Shown here in pieces: positions 22,171 through 32,225 of a DNA stretch of 64,000 nucleotides. How positions within the stretch are numbered: position 1 is the stretch's first letter; each line of letters opens with the position of its first letter. The notes under the pieces are model-generated. The model ran no database searches. It saw only the letters and a list, made by a program, of their open reading frames with translations, and was not told where the DNA came from. The position numbers were made by a program, and so were the translations under genes. Origin of the DNA: Hybos culiciformis (taxonomy: Eukaryota > Arthropoda > Insecta > Diptera > Hybotidae); contig OZ023273.1 of the NCBI GenBank assembly GCA_964007475.1, positions 20,075,557 through 20,139,556 on the forward strand, given 5' to 3'.

Positions 22171-25100
22171 TTTTAATATTATGATTGTGAATATGAAAAT
22201 AAATAGAATGGTACGAATAAATGGCATATTTGAAAAACCACAGGAAGTACAATTTTAGCTAACATTATCTATATATTCCTATAGTTCAATCACAAAAAAC
22301 TTTTAAAAGTCTATTTCTTTTATTTTTATTTTTCCATTTTATAAATGTGATGTTAACAATCTTTTAGATTTTAGAATTATTAACTTGATATCTACATTGA
22401 CAATATTCTTTGAGATGAATATTAGTACTTTAACTCAAATTTAATTTTTATGCTGTCATTAATTTTTATTTTAAACTATTAAGATATAAAAAATGCGCTA
22501 GGGATAATAGGTATTTATGTTTATTTCTGAGGAATCTTTTTAAACAATTTTTTGAGATTTTAATCTAAAGTGAGTCTGAATATTTTCTCGACCGTGTAGG
22601 TGATTTTAATAAAATTTAATAATTGTGTTCCGATTTCATCACAATTTCAATAAAAAAATTTCAAAATTTGAGGGTTAATAAAGTTTAACACCACAAACAG
22701 TTTCGAAACTATTAATAAATCTTGTTTAGTGTAATTTTTGTAAAAATTGGATTTATATAAAGGATTATATATATATTTTTAAAGTGTCCTATTTGAGTTT
22801 CATAGCTGTATATGCACGTATAATTATATCGTCAGCTCGGAAATTAAGTGTCGTATTTTTTATAGTTTTTTAAGCTTTATTATAGTGACTTCACATATGT
22901 CGGTTGAAAACTGCTTGATTTTCGTAAATATCCGACGATAAAATTAGTAACAACTTTTAATATGTATTAGTTGTAATTATGTCAAATTAGTCAAGCACAA
23001 TATACTGGTACTGTAGAAATTTTAAGTACCAGTATTCTGGTACTGCAAAAATAATGCAATATTTTTCTACAATGTACTGGTACTGCAAAAAAAATTCAGT
23101 ACCAATATTGTATAGTATATATTGGTACTGAAATTTTTTTTGCAGTATCAGTACATTGTGAGAAAATACTGCAGTATTTTTCCAGTACCAGTACAGTGGT
23201 ACTTACATTTTTTTGAAGTACCAGTATATTGTGAGAAAATATTGCACTATTTTTGCAGTACCAGTATACTGATACTTATATTGCAAAATACTTAAATTTA
23301 GTCAGCTCTGGTCTGCACTATGTAAGAAAATCACAAAAAATTACAAGAATTCACGACTTTATTATTTTACATATACGAGATCCAGATACAATTATTTTTT
23401 TTTATTTTATGTAAAATAATGTCGTATGTAGCCAAAAATGATTACATAATACCTAATTTTTTTATTCAAAATCATTGAGATAGATCAACAAAAAGAGATT
23501 TGAACCTCTCGAAAACCAGAAGTTACTCTCAAAACTGGCTACTCGACACGAAAAAGAAAGGCCGAAAGTCAAATAAACTATCATAATTTCTTAAAAACTC
23601 AAACTCAACAATGCGCGACACTCACTTAATTATCAGCCTATGTAAATATACATAATGCGTAGATATATGAAAAAATATACTTCCTCTTATTACTTTGAAG
23701 GTTTACAAAAAATAAACAAATAAAAAATTCAAAAGCATAAGTTTATCTTAAAAAATGAGAATTTTATAAGATAAGATTCATATGAAAATTCCAACATTGA
23801 AAAAATTATCTGCTTAGGTAAGTGGAAATAAAGTTTATATGTTAATGAAATGTTTTAAAAATTACTAAACATACGCGGCTTCATATGTGCATATATGCCA
23901 AAGTAATTTTAACCATTTATTATCACAATTTTGTAAATTATTTAGTTACTAACTATAATGATTTTCATTGGAATTCATGCATGAATGTGGTTTTTGATAA
24001 TCTCTATATATACTAGGTTATATGATTAGACAAAAATTGGCGGTTTTACAAAATATTTTATAAATGTACTTTAGACACTTGATTAAATAAGAATAACTTT
24101 TTGAAGTTACACTTTTAAAGCGTCTATTGAAATAAATATTTGGAGAAAGAAAAAAGATAATGGTGAACATTAATTCAAGAAAGAGACTGATTCTTTAATG
24201 AAGAGTTTTTTCTTCTGCTTAGAACATTTGTTGATAGTGATTTAATATAAAATGTATAAGATAAAGTTTCTTCGCGACTTCTCAACTACAACGACCATGC
24301 AATATAGTGCTCTATGAAGTTGATTTATTTGTAGTCCAGGCATCAACTTTCCGTTTCAAAACTCAAACGGAATATAGCCTAAAAATAACTTTAGCTTTAG
24401 TATAATAATATCAGTTAACAAAAATATGAATAAATTTTTTTAAAGGAAGTAAAATTTGTACAAGGTCATTGAATTAAAATTTCCAAGTTTCGAGGCAAAA
24501 TCTAAAATAAACCTTCAGTGAGTTCCCCAAAACTATTTACTATGTTTTATGTTATCAAAATAGAAACTTTAAATATGTATATTTAAATATTTTTATGTAT
24601 AGTCTTAACATTGTGATACTATTAAAACAAAAAGCCTAAATTTTTTTTTTTTTTTTTTTATGAAATTTTAATTAAAATTTATGCCCCAACTACTAAAAAA
24701 ATTACTTAATTAAAAAAAAATAACCAGAAAAATACATTAACTCTTTTTCCTTTTAAAATAAAAATTTTTCATAGATATTAATTAGTTAGTTGTTTTTTAT
24801 GGAATCACATATGAGATGTATACGTAATTTAAGTAAATATATTTTCCTTAATGGAAGAATTTAAAGAAATCATAGTATATAATTTAAATTGAATACATCA
24901 TGCATAAACATTGTTAAACCTTACAAGGCTCACATGATATTGTAGCTAAAAACTTGACATGATGTATGTACCGATTGAAAGCAACCGAATTAAATTAAAG
25001 TAAATTAAAATTATAAATATTTCTAAGTAATTTGATGATAATAATAACTAATAAAAAGACAATAGATTTTTCTCGAGATAACTTCGAGTACAATAAACAG

Positions 25101-25943
25101 AAAATATCAAATCATTTATCACTTTATTGAACAAGATATAAATAAACTTAAAACTTCAACCCAACTTATATTTTTTGCAATAATTTTTCTACAATCAATC
25201 AACAATAATTAAAATTCCAGTTGTAAATTGTAAAAATAAGATAATATTTATGTAAGCCCTATATTATTATTCTACTTAAAAATTTATAAAAGAATGTAAG
25301 TGAATCAACCAAACTGACCATCATTTTTAATAGTCATAATGAAATTACAAAACTCCATAATATTAATAATATAACTTAAAAATACAACAAAATTCCCTTT
25401 AAATGCCTTAATATAGACAAGAAAAAAAAAATTTAAATGATTTATACGCATGAGAATTTTTAAATTTAGTTCCTTTTTAAGTATTTTTCCTTATATTTAT
25501 GTTGCACATGTGAAGTTTACACGTATAATCGTTTATTTATAATTTTTTGTTTAAATCCAAATTAACCTTATTAGATATAAACTGAACTCAATTACATCGC
25601 TAAATAATAATGATATTTTGCTCTCTGTGGACTTTTTTTTTTATTATTTACCTACATACATAAATATTCGATTATGTTTTGCAACCAAAAAGCATATTAT
25701 AAAGAATAATATAAAAAACTGAAAAAGGATCAATTTTGAAGAAGTTCTACCGCCATAATAGAAATGATATATTATACATGTATGTATATTTGTTATTCAG
25801 AAACTTATAAATTTTGTGACCTTAGATCGTAAGCTAGTTTTTGGCTTTAATAATATTTTGTTTACATACTTATCATAACATTTTCATTTTTTTATCATAA
25901 CATTTTCATTTGACTTATGTTGAGTAAAATTATAAATGTTTAA
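22171..25943. other. AT-rich DNA; dyad repeats, otherwise no gene seen
   Basis: Apart from the palindromic repeat block at 22996-23285 and a tRNA-like T-arm near 23495-23510 on the minus strand, nothing can be supported. A 19-bp direct repeat (tatcataacattttcattt) occurs at about 25871 and 25893. Confidence 0.55.
22996..23285. repeat. Cluster of AGTACCAGTA/TACTGGTACT palindromic units
   Basis: Words of the form TACTGGTACTG and CAGTACCAGTA occur about ten times in alternating orientation, separated by A/T-rich spacers with a recurrent TTGTGAGAAAATACTGCA block. The array can fold in many ways. No terminal repeat or target duplication is evident, so whether it is a minisatellite or the core of a transposon is open. 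Confidence 0.8.
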
Positions 25944-26331
25944 GAGGACTTGGTACCAGTTTGGATTTTTTGTCCCAAAATTTGATTCTAGAGCCGTTTT
26001 AGATTATTTTAAAGTTTAATTTAAAAAAAACATTTCATTCACAACCTCAGGAATGTTTCATAGTTTAAAATGACATAAAACTTTTTAGAATCGGTTAAGG
26101 ATAAGTGCTCGAAATCTCTTCAAAACCATTTTGTGACACATAACAATGGTTATGAAGAGATTTCGAGCACTTAGCCTTAACCGATTCTAAAAAGTCTTAT
26201 ACCCTTTTAAAGTATCAAACAGTTCGGAGGTTGTAAATGAAATGTTTTTTCTAAATTTAACTTTAAAATAATCTAAAACGGCTCTACAATCAAATTTTGG
26301 GACAAAAAATCCAAACTGGTACCAAGTCCCC
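25944..26331. mobile_element. Hairpin MITE, 388 bp, flanked by TTAA
   Basis: Almost the whole element is one inverted repeat. The left end GAGGACTTGGTACCAGTTTG pairs with the right end CAAACTGGTACCAAGTCCCC. The arms of about 185 bp meet around 26138 with a short loop (ttgtgacacataac). TTAA flanks both sides (25940-25943 and 26332-26335), suggesting a piggyBac-type mobiliser, though a TA duplication inside TTAA cannot be excluded. The arms differ at scattered positions (by eye 85-90 % alike). No coding capacity. Confidence 0.85.
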
Positions 26332-28796
26332 TTAATAGAAATTGGAACAAATAAATAGTCTTTAATAATAATGATTTTCGATTTATGTTAATATATGGGT
26401 AGAAGGAGCGATCAAATTTTTACTGAAAATTAAATTTATTTAATGTTTTGTCTGAAATCAGATACTACATTATTAAATTTTCTAGTATTTAAAAAATTAT
26501 GTTTCATATTAAGAGGTTTATATTCGTTTTTGAAATTAAGTTATAACGTATTCAATTTCAATGAAAATGTACATCATATTAATATGCATTTGATTTTGGG
26601 CACTCAATTTCTTTATAAACCACATTAAAATCATATACTTTAATTTTAGAAACACAATCATTGAAATTGATACATAACAAATAATAAGTATGACGAATTA
26701 TTACTCATCTATCAGAGATAAAAACTAAAATTTCCCTTAAAAAATTAATTATATTTTGCGTGATTCCATTCTTCAAGAAGAATTTCATAATTTTCTAAGA
26801 AGCCGATATCTTAAGTAAAATCGAAGGTTTTTTTTTTAAAATGATGAAACTTATTCAAATTTAATTTACTTTAAAACTAATTAAGATTAAATTTTTAATG
26901 TATTTTTTTTTCAAATATGTATGCTTAAATATTCAATTTTTTTTTTAATCGTAACGCAAACATTATACTACCTGTCATTTCGTTACGCTTTCCAAAAGTA
27001 TATTTTATTCTTTAAAAAAAATATTCATTGCAAATGCACAAAAAAAAATTATTCAATAATGTCCTTAAATTGCACAAATTTTTAACGTTTTTAATATAAA
27101 ATGAAAAAGAGGACACACAAGAATGTTTTGAAAATCCAGCTGAGTTTCCTTCAGAAAAAAAAAAAAAAAAGAAACGAAAAAAGAGAAAGTTTCGAGGATA
27201 TTCAAATTTACAAAAAAAAAAATCTTTTTTTTTTTTTTGTGAATTTCAGAAACAAAGCTGTCGCTTTATTTCCTTCACATTAAAAAATTATCTTATTCAA
27301 ATAAAAAAAAAAGAGAAAAAAAAGGAAAATAATAAAATTTAAGATATGGGTAAGGTGCACGTACTGCATTATTTCGTGGCAGCTATTATTGCCATTATTA
27401 TTATTATTATTGCTTTTAAAAGAGATTTTATAGACTGTGAGGGAACATACATACATATATATTTATCCAATATATATCTTTAATATTCAAGAATTTAGTT
27501 CAGTTTTACTTTTACATTGATATCAAGGAATATAAAACATTTGAATTCCTGTGTAATTTTACATATACTCTTCTAATTTTTAAATAATGCCAACATAATT
27601 ATGCATAACTGAATACTCAATTGTAAATGTATATAAAAACTAATTAATCGATTCTCAAGACAAAACATAAAATTTAAAAGATATAAATAAAAGAATGTAA
27701 AAAAAAAATTTTCCATTTTTTTTTTGTCAATCAATAATCAATTCTTAAATCTATAAAATTGATTTCGAACTACATATATTCGAAAAAATATCTTTGAGCA
27801 TAATTATTGTTCTTAAAATTATCCTATTTCACAAGATTTAAAGACAAAGTTTTAAGGTGTTAGATATACGTTTATTTGGTATCTGGTAGTTTTATTTGAT
27901 TATAATTATTTATAAATAGAATAAAATTTATTCAATTCAAAAATAAATTAATACTTTAACAATATGTAAATTTAATAATATGGAATGAATTATTTATTGT
28001 CTTATATATACTGTATAAAAACTAATTTAATATTTTTAATTTAGATTCATCGAGAATCGACTAGTTTTCATACTATGTTGATTAAAGGTTATATTTACAT
28101 TTTGGTTTATTTAAGTTTTATAATAATATATGTTCCTCATTTTAATCTTGTTTTACCTCGAAAGGATCGCTGATGCGACGACGATTAGCCGCCGTCACAA
28201 TAAGGAAGATTAGCATTTATATCTCTTACAGTTATTCATTCATCAGCACCACGACAAAGGGTAATTTTTTTAAACGATTATTGCAAAATTGTTTTTAAAC
28301 TCTAAAAAGCATTGATTATGTATAGTATTTACTAAAAGTATATTATACGAATTGATTGAATAAAAAACTTAGAAATATTAATTTCTATAAAATTCTAAAC
28401 AGACTAACATACACAATGTAATGTTGTCATCATACGCAACATTGTTAATAAAATAGAGGATAAGCCCACCCTATAATACGTATTGCTTATCAGCTGTATG
28501 TCATTTTAGGGTGATTTCATATTTTATAGATGCGATTAAAATTTAGTAGACATATATACCTTCTGAATGAGTTTTATCTTTCGAAATATAGATTAAGTAT
28601 AGCGAAATTTTTGAATGATTTTTAATGACCATATAATATAAAATAAAAAAAAAATCTGGGATAACAAAATAAAGCTGCAGTATCTAATTTTTTTTGTTTC
28701 TATTATTAAAACTATATAAAAAAATAATAATGACCAGTTTCCAAATAACAATATTATGTTGTTATTTGTTATAAATAGATTAAGTGAACTAAATGT
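26332..28796. other. AT-rich DNA with one GC-richer island
   Basis: Mostly featureless. A patch at 27340-27400 (ggtaaggtgcacgtactgc, followed by (ATT)n) is slightly richer. The clear outlier is 28157-28262. Confidence 0.5.
28157..28301 (-). other. Possible non-coding exon or conserved element
   Basis: A GC-rich island (GATGCGACGACGATTAGCC, then GCCGTCACAATAAGG) in AT-rich DNA. On the Antp strand it ends CTTTCGAG followed by GTAAAA (a fair donor), and a TTTTTAG acceptor precedes it at 28302-28303. It could be one of the 5' leader exons known for Antp in flies, but the acceptor is weak. A plus-strand reading (CTCTTACAG acceptor, AAAGG|GTAA donor) is equally possible. It may simply be a regulatory block. 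Confidence 0.22.
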
Positions 28797-28804
28797 GTAC
28801 TAAC

Positions 28805-29734
28805 CAGGCCCGGTTCAAGCCGATTCGGCGCCCTGTGCTGATTTTGAAAATTGCGCCCATAAGCATAGTATAAGTCATTTTCACCATTGAGGTAGACTAT
28901 AACGCGCTTTTTTTAACGAGATATCCCCAGTAGGTCTAGTGCTAGTCCTCAAATAAATATACATACACTAGGTAGAAAAAGTCTGCGTATGGGATCGCTT
29001 TCTTATTTTTTGTTCGACATGTTCCCAGTTTTTGATGCCATTTAAAAGGACTATGAAAAAATTTTTTTTATCAAAATTTAAATTTTGAGAAATATGAATT
29101 TTTGGAAAAGTCTGCGTACAGCCGGTTTTAATGCCGCGTCTCAGAAATTAACAAGCGGTTCTAACCCATTTTCCAGCGATTCTAAGCTATTTGTATGACT
29201 TTCAAGGACAATTTTTGACATTTTCCCTTATCGTAGAAATACAATTATATGGCGCAAAATTATCTACATTCAATTTCCTTTCAAATGACATTACTAGTTA
29301 ATTTCTGAGATGCGGCATTGAAACCGGCTGTACTCAGACTTTTCCAAAAATTGATATTTCTCAAAATTTAATTTTTCACAAAAAAACTTTTTTCATAGAG
29401 TGCTTTTAAATGACATCAAAAACTGGGAACATGTTGAACAAAAAATAAGAAACGAGCCCGTACACAGACTTTTTCTACCTAGTGTATACCAAAAAAAATA
29501 TTTACATATATACTATGTTGATTTTATTCTATGCTGAATTTTTATTTGCACATTAGGCACTCATGGTATACAAAAAAAATTGTATACTGTGTTGTAGAGT
29601 TTTTTTGTGAACAGTAGCACAGTAGTCAACTTCGAATGCATTTGCATGTTTTTGACTATAAATCGATTGGCGCCCTATTCGTTAGGCGCCCTGTGCAAGT
29701 GCACAATCTTGCACATATAGCTGGACCGGCCCTG
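28805..29734. mobile_element. hAT-type MITE with perfect 8-bp target duplication
   Basis: The ends CAGGCCCGGTTCAAGC and GCTGGACCGGCCCTG are inverted and start with CAG as hAT elements do. GTACTAAC flanks both sides exactly (28797-28804 and 29735-29742). Sub-terminal GCGCCCT words also recur inverted (28829; 29670). No transposase remnant was seen. A second element (28966-29484) sits inside it, so the original hAT MITE was about 410 bp. Confidence 0.9.
28966..29484. mobile_element. Tc1/mariner-like foldback MITE nested in the hAT MITE
   Basis: The ends CACTAGGTAGAAAAAGTCTG and CAGACTTTTTCTACCTAGTG are perfectly inverted over 20 bp, and TA flanks both sides (28964-28965 and 29485-29486). The inverted similarity continues for about 190 bp per arm, including gtacagccggttt and ctcagaaattaac in both arms, with a non-repeated middle of about 150 bp. 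Non-coding. The nesting dates it after the hAT insertion. Confidence 0.9.
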
Positions 29735-30562
29735 GTACTAACTATGCACTATAAAAATTGGTATACCTAATAGAATTATACTTTATTTAAATAATTAAAC
29801 TACACTAGTAAACAATTATACAATTTCAAATATAAACGTATATGTACAATGTACATATTTAAATATAAGTTCATGTATCTGCATATTATAGTACTGTATA
29901 TAATTGTATACATTTTTTTATTAAAGCAAAAAAAAAAGTTAAATTGAAGTCAAAAATGTTTCAACTTTTATAATATAAAATTTATTTTTTTTATATATTA
30001 TGTGCATTTAGAAAAATGACAACAGTTTTTAAGTTTTAAATAAATTAAACATATGGCTTTTTTTTTTGTTGTTTTGATGTTTCATTATGTGCGACTCAAT
30101 TAAAATTAAAATATAAAATATACGAAAATTTCGGTAGCAATATAGTTAAAAAAAATAATTTTTTGATATTAATGCGATAAGAATTGTTTTAAAAATTTTT
30201 GAAATAAAAACTTTTCTTTAACTCACATATTATAGTCGGGTTGGTTTTTTCAAAATTAAAACAAAAAACAAACAATTTAGTTTGTAAGCTGGCCTTAGTT
30301 AAAATTTTTTTTAATTTTTAAAACACTACAAATATGAAGTTATAAAAGAAAAAATGTTAAAATATTTTATGTCAAAGGCAAAATAAATATTTTGATATGT
30401 TGTTTGGGTTCTAAATGATTTTATTTTGGTTGCTTCATTTTTTTTAAATTGAATTTCTCTTAAATAGTTGAATTTTACTAATAATTTTATTTTTTGTATC
30501 AAGAATTTAAGGAAAATTTTCTTTTAAACCTTTCCAACAAAGCTTATTTTTTTAAACTATTA

Positions 30563-31451
30563 GGGGAGAGTCTTGCAGGTTGCCACCCCGTAGCTTTTTT
30601 TTATCATAACTCGTCATAAAATGAACGTATTGTACAAAAAGTATATGCGTTGGAAAGAGGAAGTAAAAAGCTACAATCCTGGCCTAGAAATCATTTGAAA
30701 TCTCAAAAAATAAAAATTCTATAGAAAATTTTCAAAAGTATCTAAAATCGAACTCTTCAAATTTAGGCTTGCAAATTGCTGAAAATGTTGAAAAACTGAA
30801 ACAGAAAAATGTCTCATTTAGAAATGTATTCAAATTAATTGAATTTCACTTGCACCCAGTGGTTGTAAACATAAAGAAATGACTAAAAATTGGCATAAAA
30901 AATAAAATTGCAATATAGTTTGGAATCATTGCAAATCTTCATCGGAATCAGAATTCTAAACACTGAAACACATTTCGCGTGAACGGCTCTTCTGCATTTG
31001 TGGCACATAATAGAGTTGTGTCTACTTCCGACATTTTCTTCAAACAAATCATACAGTCATCAGTGCTTTCATCAAGGTGGCAACCTGCAAGCCAATAAAG
31101 GTGGCAACCTGCCAATTCATAATATATTTTTAATTCTTTTTGGAATACGTTAATTGAATGAAAAAGCAACACAACCCAATTATTTATATTGATTTGCTAA
31201 TAAAAAAGTTCATTTTACGAGCACAGGACAAAAACACAATTTTTAATTTTAAAAGTTTTTGAAAATAAAAATTCACACTTTGCTCAATAAGCACTGTGTT
31301 ATTGCGTCTGTCCGCTCCAAAAGTATAGTAAAAGTGATAACTGTTCTTTTGACGTCGATGTCACTTGGAGTTTAGTTTATGAGACTGATAGAATGTTAAA
31401 ATACATCAGTGGGACAACCTGCAAGCAGTGGCAACCTGCAAGCCTCTCCCC
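30563..31451. mobile_element. TA-flanked DNA transposon relic with GGTTGCCAC repeats
   Basis: 889 bp. The ends GGGGAGAG-tCTTGCAGGTTGCCAC and GTGGCAACCTGCAAG-cCTCTCCCC are inverted, with TA on each side (30561-30562 and 31452-31453). The TIR word CAGGTTGCCAC recurs inside near 31076 and 31102 and again in the right end, a pattern of sub-terminal transposase-binding repeats. The interior has a broken zinc-finger coding fragment on the minus strand. The combination of TA duplication and C-terminal zinc finger suggests a pogo/Tigger-like element, but piggyBac-like elements also end in a cysteine-rich domain. Confidence 0.85.
30915..31172 (-). pseudogene. Frameshifted zinc-finger tail of a transposase
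   Basis: On the minus strand one frame reads DDCMICLKKMSEVDT. A one-base shift then continues NSIMCHKCRRAVHAKCVSVF. A further frame near the end gives the acidic tail NSDSDEDLQ. Joined by eye, the cysteines form a PHD/RING-like C-x2-C ... C-x2-C-x4-H-x2-C set, as found at the C-terminus of several insect DNA transposases. Upstream, the frame runs through the internal TIR words and reads LAGCH twice, so that part is not ancestral coding sequence. Broken and not functional. Confidence 0.6.
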
Positions 31452-31524
31452 TAATATTATCTCAATTTTTCTATTATCTCTAAACCTAGTTATTAGTTCT
31501 GAGTAAAATAAAAAAACCTTAGAT

Positions 31525-32225
31525 CAGCGTTTCTTAAACTAGGGGTCGCGACCCCAACTGGGGTCGTTAGATTTTTTGATGGGGTCGCGAGAAATTCCCA
31601 ATTTAAAACAACTTTCTATATAATACATGTGTCTTAAATTAACAAACTTGGCAAGGTTCTTGAATTAATTTTTCAAGGTTTTAGAATTAGATGATTTCTT
31701 AAATACCTGAAAATTTTTGGTTGTCAATTAAAAAACAGTATCTATATTTGTCTGAAATGGCAGTTAAAATTGTTTTGTCATTTTCCACCACATATTTGTG
31801 TGAAAATGCATTTTCATGCTTATTATATATTAAATCAAAATATCGCTCTCAATTGCGCAATATTGAAAATATATTGAGACCAGCGCTTTCGGAAATCGAG
31901 CCACAATTAACAATACTTTGCTCTAAAAAGCAAGCGCACCCATCACATTAAAAAATATTTTAATGTTTTATTTAATTTAAATACTAAATAATATAACTAG
32001 AAGAGGTTATTAATATTATTTTTTATTAATATCTTTATAACTAGAAAATGTTGTTTATTTAATTTTAATTTTTTATTTATTATAATATTTACTATTATTA
32101 GTAAATGTTATTAATTTTTTTATTACCTGAAAACGATAATTTCTCAAAGAAATATAGGTTGTGGGTCGCCAAAATACGTTATTTAAAATTTGGGGTTGCA
32201 ATAAAGAAAAGTTTAAGAACCGCTG
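31525..32225 (+). mobile_element. hAT transposon relic (ZBED5/FAM200-like type) with 8-bp duplication
   Basis: 701 bp. The left end CAGCGTTTCTTAAACTAGGG and the right end AGTTTAAGAACCGCTG are inverted; the CAGNGTTCT-AAACT-GGGTCGCGACCCC style is typical of hAT elements. CCTTAGAT flanks both ends exactly (31517-31524 and 32226-32233). Only the C-terminal end of the transposase survives, so the element is internally deleted. Confidence 0.95.
31709..31951 (+). pseudogene. hAT transposase C-terminal dimerisation fragment
   Basis: The frame reads FWLSIKKQYLYLSEMAVKIV, then LSFSTTYLCENAFS, then IKSKYRSQL, and ends ALSEIEPQLTILCSKKQAHPSH. This is the hallmark C-terminus of the ZBED5/SCAND3/FAM200 branch of hAT transposases (PFSTTYLCE-FS ... 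IK-KYR--L ... AL--I-P----L---KQAH-SH). The natural stop is at 31949-31951. There is no upstream DDE domain or BED finger and no plausible start, so it is a remnant. Confidence 0.9.

Noticed and set aside
21932..22258. Plus-strand frame of about 108 residues
   Set aside because: Opposite-strand shadow of the LINE reverse-transcriptase fragment.
22996..23285. CRISPR array
   Set aside because: Repeats alternate in orientation and are irregularly spaced, and the genome is eukaryotic.
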